A stretch of DNA of 64,000 bases from positions 69,337 through 133,336 of the forward strand of contig MNCI01020454.1 of assembly GCA_015680685.1 (NCBI GenBank), in the 5' to 3' direction. The stretch's first letter is position 1, and the number at the start of each line of letters is the position of its first letter. The translations under genes were made by a program, and so were the position numbers. This DNA comes from Gnetum montanum. Lineage: Eukaryota; Streptophyta; Gnetopsida; Gnetales; Gnetaceae. Below the pieces are notes generated by a model. It was given only the letters and a program-made list of their open reading frames with translations, made no database searches and was not told the origin of the DNA. Below are positions 19,410-31,860 of this stretch, one piece after another.

Positions 19410-21378
19410 CTTGGGATTTAGGGTTCAAGGTTTATAATTCAAGATTTTGGGTTGAAGTTTCAAGGTTCAAGGTCCTAGGTTTGGGGTTCATGGTTTGTGG
19501 TTTGAGGTTCAAGGTTTAGGGTTTGGTTTACAGTGTTTAGGGTTCAGAGTTTAGGATTTAGGGCTCATGGTTTAGGGTTTGGAATTTTGGATTTAGGGTT
19601 TTAGATTTGGGGTCTAAGGTTTCAGATTCATGGTTTGGGGGTTTAGGGATTAGGGTTAAGGATTTTGGGTTCATGATTCATGGTTGGGATATAGGGTTTA
19701 TGGTTTAGGGTTGAGGACTTAAGGTTCAAGGTCCTAGGATTAGGATTTTGGTTTCTAGTTTTAGGGTTCCATGTTTTGGATTCTAGGTTTAGTGTTTAGG
19801 GTTCATGGTTTAGGGTTTAGGATATAAGATCTCGTTTTCAAGATTCTGGATTCAAGTTTTAGGATTTGTGATTGAAGGTTTGGGAATGAGGTTCTTTGTT
19901 CAAGGTTTGATGTTTGGGGTTTTGGATTTAGACTTCAGTGTTTAAGATTTCAAGTTTTAAGTTTGGGATTTAGGATTTGGGGTTTGGGGTTTGGGATTAA
20001 GGGTTCAAGGTTGAGCATTGAAGATTTAGGGTTCAAGGTTTATAATTTATGGTTAATGGTTTAGGGTTTTAGTTTGAATTAGAGGGTTGGGGATTTAGAG
20101 GTCTAGGATCATGGTTTTATATTTAGGGTTTAGGGATATTGGATCATTATTCAACATTTCAAATTTAGGATCCTGGATTCAAGGCTCAGGATTTAGGCAT
20201 TGGGGTTTTGGATTATGAGATAAGGGTTCTAGGTTCCAGGTTGTGGTTTAAAGGTTGAGTGTTCAAGATTGAATTTTTTTGATATTAAGATTCAATGTTC
20301 ATGGAACAAGGTTTTTAGTTTATTATACAGAGTTTGGGATTTGAGGCTTAAGATTTGAAGCTCAAGATTTAGGGTTTGGGGTTTGTGGTTTAGTGTTTAT
20401 GGTTGAAGGTATGGGGATCAAGTTTCTAGGTTTTATGTTTAGGTTCTAGGATTTAGGATTTAGGATTCAAGGTTTAGGGGTTCATGATTTAGGGTTTAGG
20501 ATTCAATGTTTGGAATTCAAGGATCAAGGTTTAAGGTTTAGGGTTTAGGGTTTAGGATTCAAGGTTGGTTCATGATTCAAGGTTTAGGAATTATTGTTCA
20601 AGATTCAAGGTTTAGGGTTTGGGGTTTAGGATTCACAGTTCATGAATAAGGGTTCAGAGTTTAGTGTTTGAGGTTTGGGGCTTAGGGTTCAAGGTTTAGT
20701 GTTCAATGTTTTGTGTTCAAGGTTTAGGGTTCAAGGATTATAGTTCAAGGTTTAATGTTTAGGATTTAAGATTTAGGGTTATGGAATAAGGGTTTAGGGT
20801 TTAAGGCTCTGAGTTTAGGATTCAAGATTTGGAATTCATGGTTCAGGATTCTAGATCAATGCTTAGGGTTTAGGATTCAAGGTTTAATTTTTTGGGCTCT
20901 AGGTTCGGTGTTTTCGGTTTGTGATTTAGGATCTAGTGTTTAGGTTTTAAGGTCTTAGGTTTAGAGCTCAAGGCTCAGGATTTAGGATTTAGAGTTTAGG
21001 CTTAAGTATTTATGATTTAGGATTTAGGGTTTAGGGTTTGAGACTCAAGGATCAAGGTTCATGGTTTAGGGTTTTTATTTAGGGCTTAGGATTTAGGGTT
21101 CTAGGATTTCTGTTTAATGTTTTGGATTCAAGGTTTGCGGTTAAGCATTTAGGATTCAAGTTTTAGAGTTTAGGGTTTAGGGTTTAAGACTTAGTGTTTG
21201 GGGTTTGAGATTTAGGATTTGGGGTTTTGGATTTAGGGTTCAAAGTTCAGGTTTATGGGATCAGTGTTTGTGGTTTAAGGATCAGGGTTTAGGGTCTAGG
21301 ATTCAGGGTTCAATATTCAAGGTTTTGAGTTCAGGTTTCAGGGTTTAGTATTCAAGGTTTAAGGTTTTAAGCTCAAGT

Positions 21379-21630
21379 TTTATGGTTTAGGATTTTGGGT
21401 TCCAGATTAAAGGTTCAAGGTTTATGGTTTAGGATTTTGGGTTCCAGATTAAAGGTTCAAGGTTTATGGTTTAGGATTTTGGGTTCCAGATTAAAGGTTC
21501 AAGGTTTATGGTTTAGGATTTTGGGTTCCAGATTAAAGGTTCAAGGTTTATGGTTTAGGATTTTGGGTTCCAGATTAAAGGTTCAAGGTTTATGGTTTAG
21601 GATTTTGGGTTCCAGATTAAAGGTTCAAGG
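21379..21630 (+). repeat. 42-bp higher-order tandem array, six identical copies
   Basis: A 42-bp unit (six heptamers) starting TTTATGGTTTAGGATTTTGG and ending GGTTCAAGG is repeated at 21379, 21421, 21463, 21505, 21547 and 21589 without a difference. The surrounding DNA is highly diverged, so this amplification is recent. The 98-codon ORF over it is an artefact of a unit length divisible by three. Confidence 0.93.
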
Positions 21631-23879
21631 TTTAGGGTTCAAGGTTAAGAGTTTAAGGTTTAAGGCCAAGGATTTAGAATTTAAGGTTTAGGGTTTAGGG
21701 TTTGGAATTGAGGGTTGAGGGTTAATGGTTTAGCATTTAGGATTTTGGGATTAGATTCTAGGTTCTAGGTTTGGGGTTCAAGTTTTAGGGATTAGTATTC
21801 AAGATTCAGGGTTTGTAGTTTAGGATTTGGGGTTTAAGGTTCAAGGTCTAGTGACAATGGTTAAGAGATTAGGGTTTAGGATTCATTGTTTAAGGTTTAG
21901 GATTTAGGGTTCAGGGTTAAGGATTAAGGTTCAGATTTTAGGGTTTGGGGTTTAGGGATCAAGGTTTAGTCTATAGGGTTTAGGGTTTGGTGTTCGTGAT
22001 TCAAGATTAAGGGTTGAGGATTTTAGGTTCAAGGGTTAGGATTCAATATTCCAGGTTCAAGGTTTAGGATTCTATGTTCGACATTCATGTTTAGGATTTA
22101 GGGTTTAAGATTCTTGGTTCAAGGTTTAGTGTTCAAGATTCGAGGCTTGGGATTTAGGATTTGAGGTTTGAATTTCAAGAATCAACATTTGGGGTTTGAG
22201 GTTTGGAGTTTAGAGTTTAGGGTTTAGGTTTCAAGGTTTAGTGTTCAAGGTTTGGGGTTCAAGGATCAAAATTTAGGGTTCAAGGTTCAAGATTTGGGGT
22301 TCAACATTCATGGTTCAAGGTTTAGAGTTTAGGGTTCATGGTTAATGGTTCTAATTTTAGGTTTTAAGGATCAAGAGTTAGGATTTATGGTTTAGAATTA
22401 AAGGTCTAGGGTTTATGGTTTAAGGATCAAGGTTTAGGATTTAGGGTTTGATGTTCAAGATTTGGGGTTTAAGGTTCAAGGTTTATAATTTCATTTTTAG
22501 GGTTCAAGGTTTGAAATTTATGGTTCTGAGTTTAGGGTTAGGTTTTGGGGTTTGATGTTAAAGGTTGAGGGTTTAGTGTTAATGGTTTATGATTTAGGAT
22601 TTAAGGGTTTGGAGTTTAGGGTTTTGGGTTGATGATTAAGTGTTAAGGATTTAGGGTTTTGGGATTTAGTATTTAGTGTTTAGGGTTTGGATTTTGGGGT
22701 TTAGTATTCAAGGTTAAGAGTTGAAGATTTAGGATTTAAGGTTCTAAGTTTAGGGTTGGGGATTTAGGTTTCAAGTTTCAAGTTTTGGAGTTTAGGGTTT
22801 AGGGTTCATGGTTAAGGGTTTGGGGTTTGGAGTTTAGGGTTTAAGGTTTACTTTTTAGGGTTTAGGATTCATGGTTCATGGTTCATGGTTCAGGGTTGTG
22901 GGATAAAGTTTTAAGAATCAGGGTTTAGGTTTCAAAGTTTAGGGTTTGGAATTTGAGGTTTAGGGTTTGATGATCTATGTTCAAGGTTCAGGATTTCAAG
23001 TTGAATATTTAGGATTTAGGGTATGGGGTTTAGGTTTTTGACTTCAAGTTTTGGTATTCGGGGCTTAGCATTCAAGATTCTAAGTTTAGGATATAAGATT
23101 TAGTATACGGGGCTCTAGGTTCAGGGTTTGGGATTTAAGGTTTGGGACTCAGAGTTTGGGGTTTAGGGGTTGAGTTTGAGGGTTGAGTGTTGGGGGTTTA
23201 GGGTTCATAGTTCATGGTTTAGGATTATGAGATTTGGGATCAAGGTTCAGTGTTTGGGATTTAGGATTCTAAGTTTGAGATTTAGGATTTAGGATTTGGG
23301 ATTTGTCATTTAGGATTTAGGATTTAAGGTTTTGAGTCCAAGGTTCAATGTTCGAGATTCATGATTCAAGATTTATGTTTGGGATTTAGGGTTTGGGATT
23401 CAAGATTCATGGGTTGAAATTTAGGGTTCAAGATTTCAATTTTAGTGTTTAGGATTTAGTGTTTAGGGTTTGGGGTTTAATGTTTATGGTTAAGGATTTA
23501 GAGTTAAGGGTTAAAGGTTCAGGATTTAGGATTTGGGATTTGGAGTATGATGTTCAAGGTTTAGGTTTCAGAATTCAGGGCTCAAGGTTTATGTTCAAGG
23601 TTCTAGTTTTGGGGTTTGGGGTTTGTGGTTGAAGGTTTACAGTTAAGGGTTTTGTATTTTAGGATTCAAGGTTCAATGTTTAGAGTTCAAATGTTTCAGG
23701 TTCGTGGTTCAGAGTTTAGGATTTAGTGTTTGAGTTTGAGGGTTTGGTGTTTACGGTTTTGAGTATAAGATTTAGCATTCAATGTTTGAAAATTAGGTTT
23801 TAGGGTTTGGGTTAAGGATTAATGATTCAGGATTTGTGGTTTGGGATTGAGGGTTGATGATTAAAGGTTTAGGATTTAG

Positions 23880-24650
23880 GATTTAGGATTTGGGGTTTAT
23901 TGTTGAAGGTTCAAGGTTTAGTAATCAGGGTATAGGGTTTAATGTACAAGGTCTAGGATTTAAGGTTAAGAGATTAGGGTTTAGGCTTCAAGGTTCTAGG
24001 TTTTGTGTTTTTGATTTTAGGTTTGGGATTTGGGGTTCATGGTTTGGGGTTTAAAGTTTGAGATTTGGGGTTTGGTGTTTACGGTTTAGGGTATAGGATT
24101 TTGATTTTAGGGTTTGGGGTTTACGGTTTAGGATTCAAGATTATTATTTTATGGTTCAAGGTTCATGGTTCTGGATTTAGGGTTTAGGGTTATGTGTTTT
24201 GGATTAGAGGATTAGGATTTATGATTCAGGGTTACTTGATTAGGGTTTAGGATTCAAGGTTTAGGATTTAGGATTTAGGATTTTTGGTTTATTGTTGAAG
24301 GTTCAAGGTTTAGTAATCAGGGTATAGGGTTTAAGATTAAGAGATTAGGGTTTAGGCTTCAAGGTTCTAGGTTTTGTGTTTTTGGTTTTAGGTTTTGGAT
24401 TTAGGGTTCATGGTTTGGGGTTTAAAGTTTGAGATTTGGGGTTTGGTGTTTACGGTTTAGGGTATAGGATTTTGGTTTTAGGGTTTGGGGTTTACAGTTT
24501 AGGATTCAAGATTATTATTTTATGGTTCAGGGTTCATGGTTTGGGATTTAGGGTTTGGGGTTATGTGTTTGGGATTCAAGGATTAGGATTTAGGATTCAG
24601 GGTTACTTGATTAGGGTTTAGGATTTAGGTTTCATGTTCAGTGTTCAAGG
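23880..24650 (+). repeat. Tandem segmental duplication, about 390-bp unit
   Basis: The segment containing TTTATTGTTGAAGGTTCAAG at 23896 recurs at 24288. The shared order of unusual words includes TAGTAATCAGGGTATAGGG, TTTTGTGTTTTTG, TTACGGTTTAGGGTATAGG, GATTATTATTTTATGG and GGGTTACTTGATTAGGG. The second copy lacks about 25 bases near 23950. Identity is far higher than between random parts of the block. Confidence 0.8.
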
Positions 24651-25213
24651 TTTAGCATTCAGGATTTAGGATAAATTGATCATGGTTTAGGGTTTAGAAC
24701 TTTGGGTTTAAGATTTCAAGTTTAGGGTTTAGAGTTTGGGCATCAAGGTTTGAGATTCAGGATTTGGAGTTAAGGTTTTAGGATTTAGGGTTGAGGGTTT
24801 AGGATTCAGGGTTCAAGCTTCAATGTTAAGAAAGAAGAGTTTAGGGTTCAAGGTTCATGGTTCTAGGTTCAGGGTTTAAGGTTTAGGGCTTAGGGATTAT
24901 GGTTTGAGGTCCATGGTTCATAGTTAGGGGTTCAGGATTCAGGGTGTAGTGTTTGGGGTTAAGGGTCTAGGATTCAAGGTTCATGTTTCTTAGTTTAGAG
25001 TTTGAAATTTAGTGATCAGGGTTCAAGGTTCAATGTTTGGGGTTCTAGTCTTAGGGTTTAAGATTTAGACTTTAGGATTCAAGGTGTAGGGTTAGGGGTT
25101 TGGGTTCAAGGCTTAGGGATTAGTATTCTAGGTTCAGGGTTTAGAGTTCAAGGTTTAAGATTTAGGGTTTAGGGTTTGGTGTTTGGAAATTAGGGTTTAG
25201 GGTTCAAGGTTCC

Positions 25214-26343
25214 CTCAACCTAGACCCCAAATCTTGATTCCTAAACCTTGAACTCTAAACACTAAACCATGAATCCTAATTCCTAAATTCTAAACCATGA
25301 ACCATGAACCAAGAACCTTAAAGTTTGAACTGTAAACCCTAAACCACAAACCCCAAATCCCAAACCCTAAATTGATAACCTAGAATTCCAATCCTGCAAC
25401 CCTTAAGCTTGAACCCTGAACTTTGAATTGTAACCATAAATCATAAACTCATAACCTAGAATCTTAAGCCTAGAATACTAAACCCAAAATGTAGAACCTT
25501 GAACCTTGAACCTTGAACCTTAAATCCTAAACTTGAAAGGTTGAACCCTAAACCCTAATCCCTTGGTCATGAACCCAAAACATAGAACCCTAAATCCTTA
25601 ATCTTGAATCCTCAACTGCAAAGTCCAAAGCCTAAACCCCAAATAATGAACCATAAACCTTGAACTTAGAACCCTAAACCCCAAATCCTTAATAAAAAAT
25701 CCTAAACCCGAAAACCTAAACTTCAAACCCCAAACCATAAATCTTGAATCTTGAACCAAGAATCCTAAACATTAAACTAAGAACCCTAGACCAAAATCCT
25801 TGAATCATAAATCCAAAATCCAAAACCCTGAACGCTAAACTAGGAATCGTAAATCCTGAACCCTAAATTCTAAACACTAAATCCTAAACTTGTAATCATA
25901 AATCTTGGATCATAAACCATGGACCATGAACCTCGAACCCTAAACTACAAACCCTAAATCTTTATCCTTGAATCTAAAACTCTAGATCCTAAACTCCAAA
26001 TAGTAAACCTTAAATCCTAAAGTTAGAATCCTAAACCATGAACATTGAATCTTGAATCCTAAACTTTGAATCTTGAGTTCTAAAACCAAACCCCAAACCC
26101 AAAACATAGAACGTTGAACTTGGAACCTTGAATCTTAAATTTTAAAATCTTACCCTAAACACTAAATCCTTGAACATCCAACCTTAAACCCTTGAACCAC
26201 AAACACCTAAACCTCAAACATTGAATATTGAATAGTGAACATCAAACCCAAAATCTCAAACCCCAAACCCTGAACCTAGAACACAAAACATTAAATCCTA
26301 AATTTATAACATTGAATCCTAAAACCTCAACCACAAACCCTGA
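25214..26343 (-). repeat. Telomere-like block B, left part (CCCTAAA strand on top)
   Basis: At about 25213 the top strand flips abruptly from TTTAGGG-type to CCCTAAA-type words (ACCCTAAA, CCTTGAA, CCATGAA). It continues so to the edge of element 2 and resumes for about 167 bases after it, so this block was about 1.3 kb before the insertion. Confidence 0.9.
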
Positions 26344-27817
26344 TGTTGCGATTGGAAAAATCAATCACTGGAAAGATCGATGGATTTGGTGTAGTAGTTC
26401 TCAACCCATGAATCCCTAGTACTTCTAGAAAAAATGGAAGTCAAGGCACCCTAGTTGATTTGGTAGATTAGCTAGGAGCTTATGAAATGTAAAATGGGAT
26501 AATAAAAATAGAATGCTGAAACTGATAACACATTTGAATAATGCACAAAAAATAAATGAATATATTTTGCACATGAAACCAAGAACTTAAAACTTTATTT
26601 AAAAAGAATAAAGAATAAGTTAGAAAAATATGTACAAATGGTGCTTGAGTGAATAGCAAAGGGGTTCACTTGGATGGGGGCTCAAGTTCTATTGTAGTTG
26701 ATGTAATTAACTCCATGAGTTGGATGTCTTAGCACTTCTAGTACTATCAAATCTCTAGTGCTACTACTCCAAATTTGTAACATTGGCTATAATGGGGGTT
26801 GAGAAGTAAAAAGAATAAAGGGTACACAGGTGCTCTATGTTGGGAGTTGGGAGCCCTAGGAGTGTAGTGTGGAGCTTGAAAATTCATAAATTTCAAAGGA
26901 GGTTACAAGGTCACAAGGTTTCCACAGTAGCCTCAAGAAAATACAAGTGTGGAAACTTGTAAGAACTCTTAAGTACTTGAGAATGCCCAAGTATAGAACT
27001 ATGAACAAATTGCTAAACGATGTAAAAATTATGTAACCAATGCAAATAGTATAAGATTGCAAAAGTGTGGAACCTATAAATGGTATTTGAGGCTAGTTTT
27101 TATAGGTCTTAGGCCATGAGGAGGTTGCAAAATAGTTATGATTTGGCTATAATTTGGTTGCATAATGGCTGTCAAATTGTTGTAATTTTTTGCTTCATGC
27201 AGGTGAGATGGGTGTCCAAATTTGAAGGGTTAACATATATAGTAAGTGACTTTCCCCCATGGTCACTCAATTTACTATACATAGTAATGGGGGCACACCT
27301 TCCATGCTAAAGATAGATCTTCCACACTGATTCTTCTACCATCATTTTTGGAGTGGTTGGTCAATGTTGGGATGCATGGAGTGTTAAAATTTGGCCTTTG
27401 TGGCTTCCACATTGGGGGCATGTTGTTTCCAGATTGGGGGAAGAATTTCCAAGTTGAGGGAAAATCCCCCACATCTCTAAGCTAGAGGTAGGTGAGATTT
27501 ACCCCATTTGTAGATGTTTCTAGTGTAGAGAAGTGTACACATCCCATAAAACTTATTAAATTATAATTTCTGTCATTCTAAAAGGTAATTCTAACTTCCC
27601 AAGCCTAAATATAGACACTAGGTGCATTTTTCACTTGCGGAATAAGGCTCTAACCACTTATGAGACATTTTTCATCCTCAAAAGTATGGAATATGTGAGA
27701 TTGTCAATCATGGATTAAAATCTTCACATTTACAATGAAGTTTTGCCTTGGGTTCCATGGGCTAGAAGCTACATGATGAAAATTGGCTATAACATACAAA
27801 AGTTTGTGGTGTTTTAA
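26344..27817 (-). repeat. 3' LTR of element 2
   Basis: Pairs with 46737-48221 over its whole 1.47 kb, with perhaps 15-20% differences by eye in the stretch compared. The left end is TG (26344). The right end, next to the polypurine tract, reads AA where CA is expected; the partner LTR keeps CA. Confidence 0.9.
27097..27104 (-). promoter_or_regulatory. Candidate TATA box of the element 2 LTR
   Basis: The minus strand reads CCTATAAAAACTAG here. In the other LTR (about 47513-47520) the same place reads CCTATAGAAACC, so the box is damaged in the copy that would drive transcription. Confidence 0.4.
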
Positions 27818-27830
27818 TGGTCCCTCTTTG
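27818..27830 (-). other. Polypurine tract of element 2
   Basis: Minus strand CAAAGAGGGACCA, directly before the 3' LTR and nearly identical to that of element 1. Confidence 0.8.
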
Positions 27831-28041
27831 TTGGTGCATGAAGGATTGACCTAAGAGGCATTGATAAATATAAAATATCACTACATATAATGATGTTACA
27901 ATGCATACAAGCCACATGAGATGATAAAACCAAGCTATCTAGGTCATTGAAGTCACTAGTTAAAGGAATCGACAAGCCATGTTGCCAATTTAAGGTTGTA
28001 GCAGGCCACTAAAAGTAGGGTCATTTGTTGATGATTGTCAG
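27831..28041. other. Short 3' noncoding region of element 2
   Basis: About 210 bases between the integrase stop and the polypurine tract. It includes a decayed version of the inverted repeat seen in element 1 and one copy of the CAATTTAAGG-type motif near 27985. No coding sequence. Confidence 0.5.
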
Positions 28042-29170
28042 CTACATGTAGTATGACTTTAGATAATCATGATTGACGAAATTGGCTAGCTCATTACCAT
28101 ATAGGTCAACTATCTTGAATGCTCCATTTCTATAGGATTTAGTGACAAGGAAGGATCCTTTCCAATTGGTTGAGAATTTATCCACATGCTTGTGGATGAC
28201 TTTAAGGACCAGGTCATCCTCCTTGATCTTACGCATGGTTAAGTTATGGTGATGCTTCTACTTCTACCTCTCTTGCTAGCATTTAATGTGAGTAAGTACT
28301 TGCATATATTGCTCCTCCACCAAGTCCAAGGTTGCGATTCGCAACTTCCTATTTTGCTCATCATTGATGAAGTTGGTCAAGGCTACTTGAAGTAATGGAA
28401 CATATAATTCAAGAGGTAATATAGCTTTAGGACCATAAATCAAGTTGTAAGGGGTCATACAAGTTACCATGAGATATGCCCATAGTGCATGAACAAGTCA
28501 CTCGCTCATGCCATTTGTGCTTACTGTTGTTGAGCATCTTTTTTAGTAAGTTGATGATGGTCTTGTTGCTTGCTTCTTCTTGTCCATTGTCTTGAGGGTA
28601 ATAAGGTAATGAGAAAAAATGCTTAATGCCTAATTCATGACAAAAATATTTTGTTTCCTGGCTACTAAATTGTGATCCATTATTTGTAACTATGATCATG
28701 GATATGCCAAAATAGGCTACAATGTTATCTAGGAGGAATTTGAAGACTTGCCTGGATGTAGTCTTCCTTGGGGGAGTAGCCTCAACCCACTTTGTAAAGT
28801 ATTTAGTTGTAGTGATGATGAAGCTATGCCCTACAGAAGACTTAAGCATTATAGGTTCAATGATATCCAACCCCCATCATTGAATTGACCATGTTATTTA
28901 AGTGGTATGCAACTCAATTGGTGATACATGTATAAGGTTGCTATATTGTTGGCATGTGTCACACCACTTAACCTTTTGCAGGTAGTCATGTTCCATATGG
29001 AACCAATAGTAGCCTAACCATCTAATCGTAGTGAACATAGTTCTTAGTCCTATATGTCCTTCACAAACACCCTTGTGAACCTCTTCTAGGACTACTTTGG
29101 CTTTGATTTTACCTAAGCACTTTAGGAGTATGTCATCATAAGATTTTCAGCATAATGTCTTATCACCTAT
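28042..29170 (-). pseudogene. Integrase domain of element 2 pol (broken)
   Basis: The HHCC zinc motif at about 28960-29100 is intact at its second pair (CDTCQ). The core at 28427-28870 contains TTTKYFTKWVEA, where the first catalytic Asp is Lys. It also has TNNGSQF with Asn in place of the second Asp (codon 28682-28684), and QDNGQEEASNKT with the Glu kept. A frame break follows, then MTPYNLIYGPKAILPLEL (28276-28470) and the C-terminal module TNWKGSFLVTKSYRNGAF...NHDYLKSYY ending at a stop at 28042. The same C-terminal module is in element 1. The product could not catalyse integration. Confidence 0.87.
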
Positions 29171-29870
29171 AATGACATACAACTTTGATCACTTACATAT
29201 AATGTCCTTTTGAGTAGTAGTCAAACCTTGTAAGGATTCGCCATGCATAAGGTAAAATTTGATAATGTCATACCGCTCCCTGGTAGGCATAGTATGAATG
29301 ATGACCACAAAGACATCCTCAGTGGTTTGTGTGATGGAAGTAGCATAGTCTAAGATTAAGGTGGGAAACTTACTTAACACATTTGGAATCATACTAAGGA
29401 CTAACATTGCAATGGCATCAGCTATGATGTTCTCATTTTAGGATATGTGTTAGATATCAACATTTGTGAATTGTTGTAACAATTTCTTATCTAGATCATA
29501 GTATGATTGCAAGTATTTGGCTTTACACACATAGACATCAGTCACTTGGTTAACCACAAGTTATGAATTGCCTTTGATAATTAAGCATTTGAATCCTAGG
29601 TTATGTGCTATCATCATTCCTGTAATCAAACCCTTATACTCTACTATGTTGTTAGTACATGAAAGCTTAAAACAATAGGTGAAGGATCAAATCTCACCAA
29701 ATGGAAATAATATTATGGTAGAAGCATTGGCCATGGGTAGTTAAAGCTCCATAAAAGTGCATGACCTCCTCATAACCCTTGAGCACTTGGTTAATAGTGT
29801 TAATGTGCTCATCAAGAAACATTGGATCTATGGCTACTTGGTCATCAATAGGTGAAACTATGAGTTGTAA
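29171..29870 (-). pseudogene. Second (archaeal-type) RNase H of element 2
   Basis: Recognisable in translation as TNNIVEYKGLITGMMIAHNL, then NS-stop-LVVNQVTDVYVCKAK, and further on NIIADAIAMLVLS with the final Asp kept. Stops interrupt it. The segment at 29189-29407 continues toward integrase and matches the region after the same domain in element 1. This supports placing both elements in the Tat lineage. Confidence 0.78.
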
Positions 29871-30340
29871 AAATATAGCCTAACCTTTCATTGAGGATTG
29901 AGAGATGTAATGAAGGTCATACACCATAGTTATGGCTTTCCATCAGGCTATACAACTACTTTCATAAATGCTGGTCATTATGTCTCTAAGTATGTTATCC
30001 TTGAAAATGACCTTGACTTGACTTCTAAAGAGGTAGTGTCTCCACTTGTTCAAAGAGAAGACTAGTGCTAGACAATACTTCACTTGAGTGTATTAGATCT
30101 CATGGAAAACTAATGCATGGCTAGGGTAGTATATAGGTATTTCTACTCCATCATCATGCTTCTGATGGAGTAGAGAGGCAATGGACATATAGGATATGAC
30201 AAGGTAGATATAAAATGATTTACCCTCATGCAAAGGATAGATTGTCAGTAGTTATGCCAACTCTTGGTTAAGGTTTTGAATGGCCTCTTAGCATTGAGGC
30301 ATCCACTCATAATGAATTCCTTTCTTAAGCAAGTGCTGCC
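29871..30340 (-). pseudogene. RNase H region of element 2
   Basis: Translation gives pieces parallel to element 1: a VYY/HALVFHE-like segment and a KAITMVYDLHYI-like end. It is broken by stops and small indels. Position between RT and the second RNase H is the main support. Confidence 0.65.
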
Positions 30341-31510
30341 AGGGCTGTAATTTATGTGTAAGCCTATCGTTAAAGCTATGAATAAACTGTTATATCAGTT
30401 GTAAACCTCAAAGCTCCTTAAGGTTCATAGGTGCTACTAATTTGGATATGGCCTTAGCCTTATTAGGATGACAGACATCCATGATTTAGAGACTACAAAG
30501 CCAAGCATCTTATTAGTCTTAACATTGAAGACATATTTATTGGGATTGAGCCTAGGCTTGTATTTGAGGCATCATTTAAGCATAAGATCTAGGTCATTAG
30601 CATGGTCATTGGCCACTTTGGACTTAACAACTATATCATCTATGTAACCGCTGAGCAAACCTAACATGTAATCACTAAATATATAGGTCATGACTCATTG
30701 ATAGGTCACTTTGGCATTCTTAAGGCAAAATGACATCATAATATAGCAAAAGGTCCTCCATGGGGTCATAAATGTCATGCTAAGTTGGTGCTCTAGGTTA
30801 ATCCTAATTTGGTTATATCTTGAAAATCCATCCATAAAGGATAAGAAGGAATGTCTAGTTGTAGTATCGATAAGAAGGCAAAGACAAGTCATCCTTGAGA
30901 GTGGCTTTGTTTAGGTTTTGAAAATCGATGCAAATATGGATACTCCCATTCTTCTTCTAGGACTACCACTATGTTGGACATCCATTCTATATAGCTGAAA
31001 ACCCTAATAAAACTAGCTTACTAGAGCTTTAAGATCTTACTGTAGACTGCCAAGGCCAAATTAGGTCTAACTTTTTGCACTTTCTGCTTAACTAGTGTAA
31101 CACTAGGGTCCAGTATGATGTTATGCTAGACTAAACATGGGTCTAGGCTTGGCATGTCTTCATCTGACAAGAAAAAGACCTTAATGTTGCTTTGTAGGGT
31201 CTTGGTGATGTCTTGAGCTTGTTGAGGTTCTAGTGAGGAACTTAGCTTAAGGGTTTTCTCCTCATCACTATCTGTTGTGATAGGAACCTTAACCAGAGAG
31301 TCCTTGGTTATGTTATCCACTTCTAAGTTAAGGGTTTTGACTAGGTATTTAGGCCATTTCTAGAGGTTTCTCTATTGAGGCTATGTGATCTATAAGACTC
31401 TCAAGCTCAAGATCTAGACAATGAGGGTTGATACACTATTGAACATCACCATGAGGTCCATGTAGACACAAAGGCAAACTGATTTGCTCCTAGGTACTCA
31501 TACTTTAATC
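30341..31510 (-). pseudogene. Reverse transcriptase domain of element 2 pol (broken)
   Basis: SFMDGFSRYNQIRINLEHQ and FCYIMMSFCLKNAKVTYQ are at 30695-30892. The catalytic box reads YIDD and is intact (30635-30646), unlike YVDN in element 1. The N-terminal part at 31126-31320 carries KVPITTDSDEEKTLKLSS and FFLSDEDMPSLDP, matching element 1's KVPITMSDGEVKILKLS. Frame breaks and stops occur between these blocks. The segment starts at 31510, right after a minus-strand AG (31511-31512), as in element 1. Confidence 0.87.
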
Positions 31511-31779
31511 CTACATATCAACAAAAAGAATATTAAGTGGAACTTTGGTAAAAGTGGATAAATAATGTTAAAATGCTATAAAATTATGCAAATACATGCA
31601 AATCTAATGCAATCAAGATCATGCAAGGTCATCAATGAGGTAAGGACAATTTAACAAAGTATAATAGATGTCAAAAAAGGTCAAATAAAGGTCAGGCAAG
31701 GGAAAGTATAAGAAAAAAGGCTAAAAATGGTCAAAAAAGGCCAAAACTTTGCTAGATTTAGGCCTTAGTAGGCCATTAT

Positions 31780-31860
31780 GCTAGTTTAAAGTCTTGGTGG
31801 ACTATGATGCTAGTTTATGTACTTAGTGGGCCATGGTTACATGGTGTCAAATAGTGGTCA
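31780..31860. repeat. Short-motif copies near the RT edge of spacer 2
   Basis: GCTAGTTTAAAGTCTTGGTG and GCTAGTTTATGTACTTAGTG occur in succession. They match the motif family at the same border in element 1 (5467-5520). Confidence 0.55.

Larger units (their letters stand above)
19410..25213 (+). repeat. Degenerate telomere-like heptamer block A (TTTAGGG strand on top)
   Basis: About 5.8 kb built of 7-base words around GGTTTAG: GGTTTAG, GGTTCAA, GGTTCAT, GGATTTA, GGGTTTG. Exact runs of TTTAGGG rarely exceed three units, yet the 7-base step and the GG..TT core persist. It encodes only repeat peptides (FRVQGLGFKV type) and no gene. This is interstitial, not a functional telomere, given the degeneracy and the retrotransposon beside it. 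Confidence 0.92.

Noticed and set aside
21379-21630. CRISPR array
   Set aside because: Contiguous identical units without unique spacers in plant-type repeat DNA.
21395-21691. 98-codon ORF with a repeating FRILGSRLKVQGLW peptide
   Set aside because: Produced by the 42-bp tandem unit, whose length is a multiple of three. The same kind of peptide comes from other telomere-like stretches (24436-24621, 50790-51035, 54177-54398, 62131-62349).
19410-26343. A functional chromosome end
   Set aside because: Exact TTTAGGG runs are short, orientation flips several times, and retrotransposons lie on one side and inside; this is interstitial repeat.
28276-28470. Chromodomain at the end of element 2 integrase
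   Set aside because: The sequence here and at 28042-28236 fits the ordinary Tat integrase C-terminus; no chromodomain aromatic cage pattern is visible.
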